DNA of 64,000 nt from Leclercia adecarboxylata (GCA_901472455.1 LR590464.1:3534001-3598000); one strand, 5' to 3'; positions 35,418 to 47,319 are shown, numbered from the stretch's first letter. Numbers and translations are program-made. Notes: a model not told the origin generated them from the letters alone.

Positions 35418-36410
35418 TTACGCGTTAGCTTCTTTTACTTCGCGGATACGGTCCTGATACTCGCGCAGTTTCTGCGGCGTCATCATTCGACGCTGATCGT
35501 CGAGCACCATGCCGCCGACTTCGTCCGCGATATGCTGGGCAGACTGCAGCATCAGCTTAAAGTTTTGCAGTTCATCGCCATAAGACGGCACCTGCATAAA
35601 GATGGTCACGCCCGGCGTGGTGAAATCACCGGTCATTTCCGGGTCAAAGGTGCCCGGGTTAACCATGTTCGCCAGGCTGAACAGCGAAGGACCACTTCCG
35701 TCCGGGCTAAGGTGACGATGGAAGATATTCATATCGCCAAACTTGAAGCCGGCCTGCTGAATGCTGTTGAGCAGCACTTCGCCGTTGATAGTGGTGCCAT
35801 GATGGGCCGCCACACTCATAACAATGACCGTCTCTTTGCGCTGCGGTTTTTCCGCCACTGGTGGCGCCGCTTCGACTACCGGCTCTGGCTCCGCAACAGG
35901 CGCAGGGGCTGGTTGCGGCGCTGGCGCGACAGGCTGAGGTGCCTGCTGGACGACCGGCTGTGGCGCAGGCTGAGCGACATGCTGAGGTTGTGGCACCGGT
36001 TGCTGGCGCACAGGCTCATGCTGCTGCGGTTGCGGTTGCGGTTGTTGGTGTTGCGGCTGGTGTACCGGCTCGACCACAGGCTGCGGCGGCGCAGCAGGGC
36101 GCGGCTGAGCAGATGCATAAGGCGGCTGGTACTGATGCTGCGGAGGCTGACGAGGCGCTTCATGCTCCCCATGGCCTGCGCCGGGCGTAGTATTGGCCCG
36201 ATGAACGCGTACTTCACCCACACCCTCGTCTTCCATTTCTTCGATATCGTCATCGCTATCGTCGTCACGGGTAGACTTCATGCGCTTCAGTGGGCGATCG
36301 CGAAACATAGAAGAGCGCTCTTTACGGCTGGTCCAGAAACCATGTACCAATAAAGCGATTATGGCGATCGCGCCAACAATGATTAATATCAGACGCAAAT
36401 CCTGCATCAT
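35418..36410 (-). CDS. zipA: Cell division protein ZipA
   Basis: Inner-membrane divisome protein that tethers FtsZ. ATG 36410 gives [17 protein letters not shown], the known N-terminus; 330 residues. A single N-terminal membrane segment (about 6-26), then a charged stretch ([15 protein letters not shown]), a long Pro/Gln-rich linker (about residues 85-195) and the C-terminal FtsZ-binding domain ([20 protein letters not shown] ... [15 protein letters not shown]). It is divergent from cysZ. Confidence 0.97.
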   Translation of the reverse strand: MMQDLRLILIIVGAIAIIALLVHGFWTSRKERSSMFRDRPLKRMKSTRDDDSDDDIEEMEDEGVGEVRVHRANTTPGAGHGEHEAPRQPPQHQYQPPYASAQPRPAAPPQPVVEPVHQPQHQQPQPQPQQHEPVRQQPVPQPQHVAQPAPQPVVQQAPQPVAPAPQPAPAPVAEPEPVVEAAPPVAEKPQRKETVIVMSVAAHHGTTINGEVLLNSIQQAGFKFGDMNIFHRHLSPDGSGPSLFSLANMVNPGTFDPEMTGDFTTPGVTIFMQVPSYGDELQNFKLMLQSAQHIADEVGGMVLDDQRRMMTPQKLREYQDRIREVKEANA

Positions 36411-36640
36411 TATATTCTCTGTTGTTCTAACACCTTGCCACCACGGCAAACATTTACTCACTAAGAGTATTTGCCGATTACGTCAAGTGCAAGTGTATGC
36501 AGAGCATTCGCAGCATAAAGATGAACTAAATCGTGCTTTTTGCTGTTTTTTCGAACATTACCGAACTGGTCAACGTGCCGCAACTGGCTAATATAGGCAG
36601 GCAACTTCACTGGTTGTGATAAAAGGAGCTCAACCTGGTT

Positions 36641-37403
36641 ATGGTTTCATCAACGTCTTCCCCTCCCCGTAGCGGCGTGTGGTACTTCTCACAGGGCTGG
36701 AAACTGGTTTCGCTGCCAGGCATCCGCCGTTTTGTGATCCTTCCGCTGCTGATTAATATTCTGCTGATGGGGGGTGCCTTCTGGTGGCTGTTTACCCGCC
36801 TGGATACCTGGATCCCGGCACTCATGAGCCACGTCCCCGACTGGCTGCAGTGGCTGAGCTATCTGCTATGGCCTGTGGCTATCGTCTCGGTGCTGTTGGT
36901 ATTTGGCTACTTCTTCTCAACCCTGGCCAACTGGATAGCTGCCCCCTTTAATGGGCTGCTGGCCGAACAACTGGAAGCGCGACTGACGGGCGCTACGCCG
37001 CCGGACACCGGTGTGCTGGGCATCATGAAAGATCTGCCGCGCATTATGAAACGTGAATGGCAGAAGTTCGCCTGGTACTTGCCGCGTGCCATTGTGTTAC
37101 TGATCCTCTACTTTATTCCGGGTATCGGGCAGACGGTTGCGCCGGTGTTATGGTTCCTGTTCAGCGCGTGGATGCTGGCGATCCAGTATTGCGACTACCC
37201 GTTCGATAATCACAAAGTCCCGTTTAAAGAGATGCGGACTGCCCTGCGCGCGCGCAAGATGACCAATATGCAGTTTGGCGCGCTCACCAGCCTGTTCACG
37301 ATGATCCCGTTCCTGAATCTGTTCATCATGCCGGTTGCGGTTTGCGGCGCCGACGGCGATGTGGGTCGATTGTTACCGTGATAAACACGCATTGTGGAAA
37401 TAA
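36641..37403 (+). CDS. cysZ: Sulfate transporter CysZ (frame interrupted at 3' end)
   Basis: Inner-membrane sulfate permease feeding cysteine synthesis. ATG 36641 ([20 protein letters not shown]). Hydrophobic segments near residues 25-50, 70-95, 140-165 and 195-235. One extra base near 37350 shifts the frame after MPVAVCGA; removing it gives [16 protein letters not shown] and TAA 37401-37403, the expected 253 residues. It is followed by cysK. Confidence 0.95.
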
Positions 37404-37557
37404 GGTAAATAAAGGGATGGCTTATGCCATCCCTTATTCCATACTGGATAGCATTATTTCTCATCAGCATATAGATATGCGAATTCCTTACTTCCCCATA
37501 CTTATTCAACAGGTATGCTGGGTCGGTATCCCAATTTCAAACAGTTAAGGACAGGCC

Positions 37558-38538
37558 ATGAGTAAGATTTTTTGAAGACAACTCGCTGACTATCGGTCAC
37601 ACGCCCCTGGTTCGACTGAACCGTATCGGTAATGGACGCATTCTGGCGAAGGTAGAATCTCGTAACCCAAGCTTCAGCGTGAAATGCCGTATCGGTGCCA
37701 ATATGATTTGGGATGCGGAAAAGCGTGGCGTGTTGAAGCCTGGCGTTGAACTGGTGGAGCCAACCAGCGGTAACACCGGTATTGCCCCTGGCCTACGTGG
37801 CTGCCGCACGGGGTTACAAGCTGACGCTGACCATGCCGGAAACCATGAGCATTGAACGTCGCAAGCTGCTGAAGGCCTTGGGGTGCGAACCTGGTCTTAA
37901 CGGAAGGCGCAAAAAGGGATGAAGGGCGCCATCCAGAAAGCCGAAGAGATTGTGGCCAGCGATCCGGCCAAATATCTGCTGCTGCAGCAGTTCAGCAACC
38001 CGGCTAACCCGGAAATTCACGAGAAGACCACCGGCCCGGAAATCTGGGAAGATACCGACGGTCAGGTTGATGTGTTTATCTCAGGGTGTCGGTACCGGCG
38101 GGACGCTTACGGGTGTTAGCCGCCTATATTAAAGGTACAAAAGGTAAAAAAGATCTGATTACCGTTGCCGTGGAGCCAACCGATTCTCCGGTTATTGCTC
38201 AGGCGCTGGCAGGTGAAGAGCTGAAACCTGGCCCGCATAAGATTCAGGGTATCGGTGCAGGCTTCATTCCAGGCAACCTGGATCTGAAACTGATCGACAA
38301 AGTTGTCGCTATCACCAACGAGGAAGCCATCTCTACCGCCCGTCGTCTGATGGAAGAAGAAGGTATTCTGGCGGGGATCTCTTCGGGTGCTGCGGTTGCC
38401 GCAGCGCTGCAATTACTTTGAAGATGAAACCTTTACCAATAAGAATATCGTGGTTATTCTTCCATCCCTCGGGTGAGCGCTATTTGAGTACTGCACTGTT
38501 TGCCGATCTCTTTACAGAGAAAGAACTGCAACAGTAGT
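37558..38538 (+). CDS. cysK: O-acetylserine sulfhydrylase A, CysK (frame interrupted)
   Basis: PLP enzyme making cysteine from O-acetylserine and sulfide. ATG 37558. Readable blocks give the whole family order: [19 protein letters not shown], the PLP lysine in [79 protein letters not shown] and [11 protein letters not shown]. At least eight single-base gains are identifiable (ATTTTTTG at 37571, GCCCCTGG at 37785, TTGGGG near 37880, CAAAAAGGG near 37912, CAGGG near 38085, GCCTAT near 38122, CTTTG near 38418, TCCCTC near 38468). The span is nine bases over the 323-residue length. Confidence 0.94.
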
Positions 38539-38918
38539 GCCAAAATGTAAATATCGCGTAAAAAAGCACCCATTCGGGTGCTTTTTTGTGGCCTGCTTCA
38601 AAGTTTTATCTCTTCTGGCATTGCTTCACCCTGTTGGCTCTGGTATTTAAGCTGACAATTATTTTGAAGCACGAAATTAATCGATACACGAATTACCGGC
38701 TGCTGAATCGATTTTATGATTTGGTTCAAGTCTTGCTTTCACGGCATAATGTTTAATGTCGAACGAGACGTCAGCAGCCTGACATGCCAGTAGCGGAAAA
38801 ACGTTTGACACATCTGTGCCTCGTGCCGTTAAGCCGGTGCTAACTATACAGGCTAAAGTCATGCCGCCAGGCTAGACTTTAGTTCCACAACACTAAACCA
38901 ATAAGTTGGGGAAATACA
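38539..38918. promoter_or_regulatory. Intergenic region with cysK terminator and ptsH promoter region
   Basis: Begins with a strong terminator, AAAAAAGCACCC-ATTC-GGGTGCTTTTTT (38561-38588), for cysK. TTGGTT (38721-38726), 18 bases, CATAAT (38745-38750) is a plausible ptsH promoter. The pts promoter region is complex in E. coli (CRP and Mlc control); I could not place those sites confidently. No coding sequence was seen. Confidence 0.55.
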
Positions 38919-39178
38919 ATGTTCCAGCAAGAAGTTACCATTACCGCTCCGAACGGTCTGCACACCCGCCCTGCTGCTCAGTTTGTTAAAGAAGCGAAAG
39001 GCTTCACTTCTGAGATCACTGTGACTTCCAACGGCAAAAGCGCCAGCGCAAAAAGCCTGGTTCAAACTGCAGACTCTGGGTCTGACTCAGGGCACCGTTG
39101 TGACCATCTCCGCGGAAGGCGAAGACGAGCAAGAAAGCAGTTGAGCATCTGGTAAAACTGATGGCTGAGCTCGAGTAA
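38919..39178 (+). CDS. ptsH: Phosphocarrier protein HPr (frame interrupted)
   Basis: General PTS phosphocarrier: takes phosphate from enzyme I and passes it to sugar-specific EIIA domains. ATG 38919. Active-site His15 in [13 protein letters not shown] and Ser46 in GKSASAKS are present. Extra bases at about 39059 (CTGGTTC) and 39130 (CAAGAAAG) break the frame; removing them gives the normal 85 residues ending [12 protein letters not shown] with TAA 39176-39178. The frame break in so essential a gene argues for sequence error. Confidence 0.95.
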
Positions 39179-39223
39179 GTTTCCGGGTTCTTTGTAAAAA
39201 TCAGTCACAAGTAAGGTAGGGTT

Positions 39224-40957
39224 ATGATTTCAGGCCATTTTAGCATCCCCGGGTATCGCTTTCGGCAAAGCATTGCTGCTGAAAGAAGACGAGATCGTCA
39301 TCGACCGGAAAAAAATTTCTGCTGATAAGGTAAATCAGGAAGTTGAGCGTTTTCTGAGTGGCCGTGCAAAAGCATCTGCGCAGCTGGAAACGATCAAAAC
39401 TAAAGCTGGCGAAACTTTCGGTGAAGAAAAAGAAGCCATCTTCGAAGGGCACATCATGTTGCTCGAAGATGAGGAGCTGGAGCAGGAAATCATAGCCCTG
39501 ATTAAAGATAAAGGCATGACGGCCGACGCGGCTGCGCATGAAGTTATCGAAGGTCAGGCGACTGCCCTGGAAGAGCTGGACGATGAATACCTGAAAGAGC
39601 GCGCGGCTGACGTGCGTGACATTGGTAAGCGTCTGCTGCGTAACATCCTCGGCCTGGCCATTATCGATCTGAGCGCAATTCAGGACGAAGTAATCCTGGT
39701 TGCTGCTGACCTGACCCCGTCAGAAACCGCACAGCTGAACCTGAACAAGGTGCTGGGTTTCATTACTGACGCCGGTGGCCGCACCTCCCACACCTCTATC
39801 ATGGCGCGTTCTCTGGAACTGCCTGCCATCGTGGGTACCGGTAGCGTGACCGCGCAGGTGAAAAACGACGACTATCTGATTCTGGATGCCGTAAACAATC
39901 TGGTTTACGTCAACCCAACCAACGAACAAATCGAACAGCTGCGTGCCGTTCAGGAACAGGTTGCCACTGAGAAAGCCGAACTGGCAAAACTGAAAGATCT
40001 GCCTGCGATTACGCTGGACGGACATCAGGTTTGAAGTGTGTGCCAACATCGGTACCGTACGTGACGTTGATGGCGCTGAGCGCAACGGCGCAGAAGGTGT
40101 AGGCCTGTACCGTACCGAATTCCTGTTCATGGACCGTGACGCCCTGCCAACCGAAGAAGAGCAGTTTGCTGCTTACCAAAGCGGTAGCGGAAGCTTGTGG
40201 CTCTCAGGCTGTTATCGGTCCGTACCATGGACATCGGCGGCGACAAAGAACTGCCGTACATGAACTTCCCGAAAGAAGAGAAACCCGTTCCTGGGTTTGG
40301 CGTGCAGTACGTATCGCGATGGATCGTAAAGAGATCCTGCGCGACCAGGTTCGCGCCATCCTGCGTGCTTCCGCTTTCGGTAAGCTGCGCATCATGTTCC
40401 CGATGATCATCTCTGTTGAAGAAGTGCGTGCGCTGAAGAAAGAGATTGAGATCTACAAACAAGAACTGCGCGACGAAGGTAAAGCCTTTGACGAATCAAT
40501 TGAAATCGGCGTGATGGTAGAAACTCCAGCCGCGGCGACGATTGCCCGTCATTTAGCCAAAGAAGTCGATTTCTTTAGTATTGGTACCAACGATTTAACC
40601 CAGTACACCCTGGCAGTTGACCGTGGTAATGATATGATTTCACATCTTACCAGCCAATGTCACCGTCCGTGCTGACGCTTATTAAGCAAGTTATTGATGC
40701 TTCTCATGCCGAAGGCAAATGGACTGGTATGTGTGGGTGAGCTTGCAGGCGACGAACGTGCTACACTTCTGTTGCTGGGTATGGGTCTGGACGAGTTCTC
40801 TATGAGCGCCATTTCCATCCCGCGCATCAAGAAGATCATCCGTAACACGAACTTCGAAGATGCGAAGGTATTAGCAGAGCAGGCTCTTGCTCAACCGACA
40901 ACGGACGAGTTAATGACGCTGGTTAACAAGTTCATTGAAGAAAAAACAATCTGCTAA
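39224..40957 (+). CDS. ptsI: PTS enzyme I (frame interrupted)
   Basis: Autophosphorylates from phosphoenolpyruvate and phosphorylates HPr. ATG 39224. The active-site histidine is in [16 protein letters not shown]-binding blocks [42 protein letters not shown] and [20 protein letters not shown] are readable. Frame changes at about 39236, 40030, 40190, 40295, 40655 and 40735; the span is six bases over the 575-residue family length. Second gene of the ptsH-ptsI-crr operon. Confidence 0.96.
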
Positions 40958-41000
40958 TCCACGAGATGCGGCCCAATTTACTGCTTAGGAGAGATGGCTA

Positions 41001-41504
41001 ATGGGGTTATTTAGTAAACTGTTCGGTGACAAAGGCAACAGCGACACCGGAACTATTGAGATTGTTGCTCCGCTGTCTGGTGAAATCGTCAACATCGAAG
41101 ACGTGCCGGATGTCGTGTTTGCAGAGAAAATTGTTGGTGATGGCATTGCTATCAAACCGACCGGTAACAAAATGGTTGCGCCGGTTGATGGTACCATCGG
41201 TAAGATTTTTGAAACCAACCACGCATTTTCTATCGAATCTGATAGCGGTATTGAGCTGTTCGTTCACTTCGGTATCGACACCGTCGAACTGAAAGGCGAA
41301 GGCTTCAAGCGTATCGCTGAAGAAGGCCAGCGCGTTAAAGTTGGCGACCCGGTCATTGAATTCGATCTGCCACTGCTGGAAGAGAAAGCCAAGTCTACCC
41401 TGACTCCGGTTGTTATCTCCAACATGGACGAAATCAAAGAGCTGATCAAACTGTCTGGCAGCGTGACCGTGGGTGAAACCCCGGTTATCCGCATCAAGAA
41501 GTAA
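41001..41504 (+). CDS. crr: Glucose-specific PTS enzyme IIA (IIAGlc)
   Basis: Soluble phosphocarrier between HPr and the glucose permease; also regulates adenylate cyclase and non-PTS permeases. 167 residues, unbroken. The active-site pair is His74 in [10 protein letters not shown] and His89 in LFVHFGIDT (two less than E. coli numbering because the N-terminus is two residues shorter). The first 15 residues, [15 protein letters not shown], differ from the E. coli MGLFDKLKSLVSDDKKD although the rest is almost identical. AGGAG at 40987-40991. A terminator follows. Confidence 0.97.
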   Translation: MGLFSKLFGDKGNSDTGTIEIVAPLSGEIVNIEDVPDVVFAEKIVGDGIAIKPTGNKMVAPVDGTIGKIFETNHAFSIESDSGIELFVHFGIDTVELKGEGFKRIAEEGQRVKVGDPVIEFDLPLLEEKAKSTLTPVVISNMDEIKELIKLSGSVTVGETPVIRIKK

Positions 41505-41520
41505 TTTCTTGCCACACAGA

Positions 41521-41549
41521 AAAATGGCGCCTTCGGGCGCCATTTTTGT
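41521..41549. terminator. Bidirectional terminator, crr / pdxK
   Basis: AAAATGGCGCC-TTCG-GGCGCCATTTTT, with a stable TTCG loop, between the convergent crr and pdxK. Confidence 0.9.
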
Positions 41550-41552
41550 TTG

Positions 41553-42394
41553 TCAGGCTGGCAGAACCAGCTCGTCGTAACCCTTCTCTTGGGTGTACTG
41601 CATCACCTGCGTCACCCTGTCCCCTGCCCGGCTTATCGCCGCGGCCACGCTCTCGCGTTGCACCAGGGCACTGACCAGCTCAGAACAAAAAAAGATCCCC
41701 TGTACCTTTCAGGTCGGCTTTGATGCGTGGGTGGGCGCTGACCGTCACATCATCATGGGAAACGAGCACCACGTGGATGTTGTCAGCATCTCCGGCCACC
41801 GGCGCGCTGGTGATTGCCACCCACTGCAGGGTATCGGAAAGTAACCCTCTGGCGGCGGCAATGGCGCTGGCGTTATCCCGGCAAGACTTGCCGCTGAGCA
41901 CTTCCAGTTCGTAGACGTTCGGCGTAATACCCTGCGCCAACGGCAGCAGATGCTGGGCGGTAGGCTTCCGGGATCTCGGGTTTGACGTAGGGTTCCGCTG
42001 TCAGTGTCACCAATTACCGGGTCAACCAAAAATCAGCACATCGGGATGCTGCGCCTTTACCGCACGTAGCCAGTCGGCCAACAGGGCAATCTGGCTGGCG
42101 CTCCCCATATACCCAGTGGTGACTGCTTTCAGCTCGCGCAATATGTCGCGCTCGTCCAGGCGCCTTCAGGTAGCCACTGAACCACTCGTCGGGGATCACC
42201 CCGCCGTAAAAGGTATCGTAGTGCGGGGTGTTGCTGAACAATACCGTCGGTATCGCCGTCACGTTGAGGTGATGCTGGCGAATATTGGGCACCGCAATGC
42301 TGTTACCCACGCTGCCGTACACCACCTGCGACTGCACAGCCACAATATCGGTCTGCTGTGCCCGGGTTTTGTCCCGGAATCGAATCATTTCCAT
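41553..42394 (-). CDS. pdxK: Pyridoxal/pyridoxine kinase PdxK (frame interrupted)
   Basis: Ribokinase-superfamily kinase of the B6 salvage pathway; its product PLP is the cofactor of neighbouring cysK and cysM. The start is 42394 ([20 protein letters not shown]). Readable: [59 protein letters not shown] and the ATP/anion-site segment [12 protein letters not shown]. Frame changes at about 42165, 42025, 41965, 41815 and 41695. The end reads [17 protein letters not shown] with TGA at 41553-41555. yfeK, next to pdxK in E. coli, is missing. Confidence 0.9.
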
Positions 42395-42399
42395 CGCGT

Positions 42400-43312
42400 T
42401 TAGATCCCTGCGCCCTGCGCATAACTCTCCTCACCAAACACGCCGGTAGAGAGGTAGCGATCGCCGCGATCGCAGATGATCGCCACCACCACTGCCCCCG
42501 GCGTTGCCGCGGCCACCCGCAGAGCGCCGGCTACCGCGCCACCCGAACTGACGCCGCAGAAGACCCCTTCACGCACGGCCAGCTCACGCATGGTATTTTC
42601 CGCCTCGCGCTGATGAATATCCAGCACCTGGTCCACAAGCGAGGCATTAAAAATGCCCGGCATATACTCTGCGGGCCAGCGGCGAATACCCGGAATGCTG
42701 CTGCCCTCTTCAGGCTGCAGGCCGACTATGGTCACCGCCTTGTCCTGCTCGCGCAGAAAGCGGGAGACGCCGGTGATGGTGCCGGTGGTGCCCATGCTGG
42801 AGACGAAATGGGTGATGCGGCCTGAAGTCTGCCGCCAGATTTCCGGGCCGGTAGTGGTGTAGTGTGCATACGGGTTATCAGGGTTGTTGAACTGATCCAG
42901 CAGCTTACCTTCGCCCCGGTTCGCCATCTCAAGAGCCAGATCGCGTGCCCCCTCCATCCCCTGCTCTTTGCTAACGAGGATTAACTCAGCACCATAGGCC
43001 AGCATCGCGGCACGGCGCTCCTGACTCATGTTGTCCGGCATCAGCAGCTTCATGCGATAGCCTTTCAGGGCGGCAATCATCGCCAGCGCGATGCCGGTGT
43101 TGCCGCTGGTCGCCTCGATCAGTACATCGCCGGGTTTGATTTCACCGCGCTTTTCCGCCTCGACAATCATCGACAGCGCGGCACGGTCTTTGACCGAACC
43201 CGCCGGGTTATTGCCTTCCAGTTTGATCCAGATTTCGCTGCCGTTGTGCGGCCCCATGCGCTGCAGTTTGATCAGGAGGGGTGTTACCGATGGTGTCTTC
43301 GAGTGTATTCAC
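42400..43312 (-). CDS. cysM: O-acetylserine sulfhydrylase B, CysM (frame interrupted at 5' end)
   Basis: PLP enzyme making cysteine from O-acetylserine with sulfide or thiosulfate. The PLP lysine is in [14 protein letters not shown]; other blocks are [28 protein letters not shown] and [14 protein letters not shown]. The inferred start is GTG 43312 ([19 protein letters not shown]); one extra C in CCCCTCC near 43281 breaks the frame between TP and LIKLQ. The total is one base over 303 residues. It is last of the cysPUWA-M group, and its stop is 5 bases from the pdxK start. Confidence 0.95.
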
Positions 43313-43330
43313 GATTTTTACTCAATAAAA

Positions 43331-43405
43331 AGCCGGGGTGGCGCTTCGCTTACCCGGCCTACGTCCGTGCTCGTGTAGGCCCGGTAAGCGTAGCGCCACC
43401 GGGCG
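43331..43405. repeat. Inverted pair of REP elements (BIME) between cysA and cysM
   Basis: GCCGGGGTGGCGCTTCGCTT.. (43332-43358) and its inverted counterpart ..AAGCGTAGCGCCACCGGGC (43379-43404) are typical enterobacterial REP palindromes in opposite orientation around a short spacer. Confidence 0.85.
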
Positions 43406-43426
43406 ATAAACATGGTCAATAACCTA

Positions 43427-44523
43427 TCAGGCAGATTCCGCCAGAGCAAGATCTCCCCGCGTCTCGATGCGCTCCTTATCGTGATAAATGCGCGCATGCT
43501 GCAGGCCAACAAACAGGCGTTCGCCGCGGTGTGGCGGCTCTTCGTCACGCATCACTACCGTCAGCGGTTCGCTGTACCAGCCCAGCGGCTGCACCACCAG
43601 TTGGGTATAGTGACCTTTCGGGCTGGCTTCCAGCACCTGTACCGGCCAGCGGGCTGTCGAGGCTGGTGCGACGGCTTACGTCCACTTCCCATGGGCGCAG
43701 GAACAGATCCACCGGCCCCTGATAGCCTGGGGTGTAACCCAGTGGCCAGCGATGGGCGCCAACGTGGAACTGACCGCCGCGAATATTGCCTTGCAGGCGG
43801 TTCACTTCGCCCATAAATTCCAGCACAAAACGGGTCGCCGGTTCGCGCCAGAGCTGTTCTGGCTCATCGACCTGCTCAATATTCCCCTGGCTCATCACCA
43901 CGACCCGATCGGCCACTTCCATCGCCTCTTCCTGATCGTGGGTAACGAAGACGCTGGTGAATTTCAGCTCTTCGTGCAACTGACGCAACCAGCGACGCAG
44001 CTCTTTACGTACCTGGGCATCCAGTGCGCCGAAAGGTTCATCCAGCAACAGGATTTGCGGCTCCACCGCCAGCGCGCGAGCCAGCGCCACGCGCTGTTTC
44101 TGTCCGCCGGAAAGCTGGGGCCGGATAACGGTCTGCCAGATGTGCCAGCTGCACCATCTCCAACAGTTTGGTCACTTTCGCCTTGATAGTCGCTGCATCG
44201 GGACGCTCGCGGCGCGGCAGCACCGTCAGGCCAAAGGCGATGTTGTCGAACACCGTCATATGGCGGAACAGGGCATAATGCTGGAATACAAAGCCCACCT
44301 TACGGTCGCGCGCATGCAGGCGGCTGACGTCGGTGCCGTGGAAGCGGATATGCCCGCTGGTTTGATGTTCCAGACCGGCGATAATACGCAGCAAAGTGGT
44401 TTTCCCGGAGCCGGACGGCCCCAGCAATGCCACCATTTGCCCGGAAGGGATATCCAGCGAGATATCGTTCAGCACCTGGGTGCGACCAAAGGACTTCTTA
44501 ATATTGGCAATCTCAATGCTCAT
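43427..44523 (-). CDS. cysA: Sulfate/thiosulfate ABC transporter ATPase CysA (frame interrupted)
   Basis: ATP-binding subunit of the CysPUWA importer at the inner membrane. ATG 44523 ([18 protein letters not shown]). Walker [13 protein letters not shown]-loop FQHYALF, Walker [14 protein letters not shown] and H-loop [14 protein letters not shown] are all present; the signature LSGGQ region falls at a frame break near 44115. A second break near 43655 lies in the C-terminal regulatory part. The span is two bases over 364 residues. The start overlaps the end of cysW. Confidence 0.95.
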
Positions 44524-45389
44524 GATTTCCCTCCTGATGCTGGCGTTTTGCCTGATTCTCTAAACGCCACTGCACCATACTCTTTAAAAACAGGGTCAAA
44601 ATAGCCATCAGCGTCAGCAGGGGCTGCGGCGGTAAAGGAACCGACGGTGTTATAGTCCTGCTCCAGCAATTCAATCTGTAACGGCAGCGACAGGGTTTCG
44701 CCGCGGATAGACCCGGAGACCACTGACACCGCGCCAAATTCACCAATCGCGCGGGCGTTCGTCAGCACCACGCCATACAGTAGCGCCCAGCGGATGTTCG
44801 GTAAGGTCACGCGGCGGAACATCTGCCAGCCGGATGCGCCCAGCAGTACCGCCGCTTCGTCTTCGTGGCTGCCCTGGCTGAGCATCACCGGCACCAGCTC
44901 GCGCACCACAAACGGACAGGTCACAAAGATCGTCACCAGCACCATGCCCGGCCAGGCGAACATGATCTGTAAGTTATGCTCATCCAGCCAGCCACCCAGC
45001 GGGCCGTTGGAGCCGTAGAACAGCAGATACACCAGACCGGCCACCACTGGCGATACGGCAAAAGGAATATCCAGCAGGGTCAGCAAGAGCTGGCGGCCCG
45101 GGAAGTTAAAGCGCGTCACCAGCCAGGCCAACAGGATGCCAAACACCAGGTTCACCGGCACGGTAATCAGGGCAATCATCACCGTCAGCCAGATGGCATG
45201 CAGCATGTCCGGGTCGGCGAGGTTTTGCAGCGCGGGCATCAGCCCTTTACTGAACGCCTGAACAAAGATGTAGACCATCGGCACGACGAGAATAAACACC
45301 GACACCAGCATGCCTGTGCCAATCAGAAACCATTTTCCCCAGTTGATGCGGGGTGCGTCATAGCGCTTCAATTGAGTAACTTCCGCCAT
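44513..45389 (-). CDS. cysW: Sulfate/thiosulfate ABC transporter permease CysW (frame interrupted)
   Basis: Inner-membrane permease, 291 residues, six hydrophobic segments. ATG 45389 ([20 protein letters not shown]). The EAA coupling loop is [22 protein letters not shown]. One extra base near 44625 shifts the frame after VGSFTAAA; the correct tail [20 protein letters not shown] ends NHEH with TGA 44513-44515, overlapping the cysA ATG. Confidence 0.95.
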
Positions 45390-46227
45390 CAGTGACCTAC
45401 CACACGTCGACCAAAGCGACTTTGCAGAGTGTTAATCGAGAACAGCAGCAACAGCGACGCGGCGAGGATCACCGAGGCGATCGCACTTGCCGCCGGGTAA
45501 TCAAAACTCCTGCAAACGCACAAAAAATCATCAGCGAGGTCACTTCCGTTTTCCAGGCGATATTCCCGGCGATGAAGATCACCGCGCCGAACTCGCCGAG
45601 GCTGCGGGTAAACGACAACGCCACGGCCCGCCAGTAGCGCCGGGAGACAGCTCAGGCAGCACCACCTTACGGAAGCTCTGCCAGCGCGTGGCACCCAGGG
45701 TTTCCGCCGCTTCTTCATATTCCGGGCCTAACTCCTCCAGCACCGGCTGGACGGTACGCACCACAAACGGGATGCTGGTAAAGGCCATCGCTACCGCAAT
45801 GCCGAGCCAGGTATAAGTCACTTTGATATCAAACTTCGCCAGCCACTCACCGTAAAAGCCATTCACCGAGAACAGTGAGGCCAGGGTTAAACCGGCCACG
45901 GCGGTGGGCAGCGCGAAGGGTAAATCCATCAGTGCATCCAGCAGCGTGCGGCCCGGGAAGCGGTAGCGGGTTAAGATCCACGCCATCAGCAGGCCGAAAA
46001 CGCCGTTGAAAATCGAGGCCACAAATGCCGACAGCAGCGTCACCTTATAGGCCGCCACCACCTGCGGGTTGCTGATCACCTCCCAGTACTGGGACCAGCT
46101 CATCTCCGAGAGCTGGACCACCAGCGCGCTGAGCGGTAACAACAAAATCAGACAGACGAACAGCAGGCTGGTCCCGAGGCTTTAAGGTAAAGCCCGGCAG
46201 CACACGTCTGGAGGAAACTGCAAACAT
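45389..46227 (-). CDS. cysU: Sulfate/thiosulfate ABC transporter permease CysU/CysT (frame interrupted)
   Basis: Second permease of the CysPUWA importer, about 277 residues with six hydrophobic segments. ATG 46227 ([16 protein letters not shown]). The EAA loop is EYEEAAETLGATRWQSFRKV. Frame breaks at about 46180 and between 45640 and 45500; blocks RLQEFDYPAASAIASVIL-type and LQSRFGRRVVGH close the protein at TGA 45389-45391, which overlaps the cysW start by one base. The span is five bases over the family length. Confidence 0.94.
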
Positions 46228-47243
46228 TACTTACGCCCCGCCGCCAACAATTTGTCTAACTCACCCCCGCTGGTGAAGTGTGTTTTCATCACTTCAGGCC
46301 AGGAGCCAAAATGCTCTTCCACGCGGAACAGCTCGGTCTGCGGGAACTTATCTTTCAGCTTGTTCATCACGTCCGGGTTGTTGACGCGATAGTAGTAATC
46401 GGTGATCACCGTCTGCGCCTGCGGGCTGTACAGATAGTTGAGATACGCTTTCGCCGCTTTCTCTGTGCCGTTGGCCTTGACGTTTTTATCTACCCACGCC
46501 ACCGGGAACTCCGCCAGCACGTTGGTTTTCGGAATAACCACTTCGAAGCCCTGCGCTTCGTACTGTTTACGGATGTTGTTAACTTCCGATTCAAAGCTGA
46601 TCAGCACATCGCCCAGACCGCGTTCCGCGAAGGTGGTGGTCGCGCCGCGTCCGCCGGTATCAAACACTTCTACGTTTTTCAGGAACTGGGTCATGAACTG
46701 CTCGGTTTTGGCTTTATCGCCGCCGTCAGCTTTGTCTGCAGCGCCCCAGGCAGCCAGATAGGTATAACGGGCGTTGCCGGAGGTTTTCGGGTTCGGGAAA
46801 ATGAGCTTTACGTCAGAACGCACGAGGTCGTTCCAGTCGTGAATGTTTTTCGGGTTGCCCTTACGCACCAGGAAGCCCATGGTGGAGTAGAACGGCGAGC
46901 TGTTGTTCGGCAGACGGCTCTGCCAGTTAGCCGGGAGCAGCTTGCCTTTGTCATGCAGGATCTGCACGTCGGTAATCTGGTTGTACGTCACCACATCCGC
47001 TTTCAGCCCCTGCAGGATCGCCAGCGCCTGTTTGGACGAACCGGCGTGAGACTGTTTGATGGTCAGCTTGTCGTCATTATTGTCTTTGGCCCACTGTTGC
47101 TCAAACGGCGGGTTCAGGGCAGCAAACAGCTCGCGGGAGACGTCGTAAGAGCTGTTCAGCAGTTCGGTTGCCTGCGCCTGAGCGACCAGCAACACTGAAG
47201 CTGCCAGCACCAGAGATCCTTTTTTCAGTACAGTAACGGCCAT
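46227..47243 (-). CDS. cysP: Thiosulfate-binding periplasmic protein CysP
   Basis: Solute-binding protein of the sulfate/thiosulfate importer. 338 residues from ATG 47243, chosen because it gives the known start [19 protein letters not shown] and a signal peptide ending AQAQA-TE; the frame continues 14 codons upstream without family resemblance. Sulfate-binding family segments [20 protein letters not shown] and [20 protein letters not shown] are intact. First gene of the cysPUWA-M operon; the TAATG overlap with cysU shows coupling. ucpA, upstream in E. coli, is absent. Confidence 0.97.
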   Translation of the reverse strand: MAVTVLKKGSLVLAASVLLVAQAQATELLNSSYDVSRELFAALNPPFEQQWAKDNNDDKLTIKQSHAGSSKQALAILQGLKADVVTYNQITDVQILHDKGKLLPANWQSRLPNNSSPFYSTMGFLVRKGNPKNIHDWNDLVRSDVKLIFPNPKTSGNARYTYLAAWGAADKADGGDKAKTEQFMTQFLKNVEVFDTGGRGATTTFAERGLGDVLISFESEVNNIRKQYEAQGFEVVIPKTNVLAEFPVAWVDKNVKANGTEKAAKAYLNYLYSPQAQTVITDYYYRVNNPDVMNKLKDKFPQTELFRVEEHFGSWPEVMKTHFTSGGELDKLLAAGRK

Positions 47244-47319
47244 TGCGCACCCTAAGCGTTGTGATGATTTTCTTAGGGTCATCATATTTATAACGAGTAC
47301 TAAAGGAGTAACGGTTTTA

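Noticed and set aside
43331..43405. Insertion-sequence terminal repeats
   Set aside because: The inverted pair has REP sequence and no transposase between or beside it.
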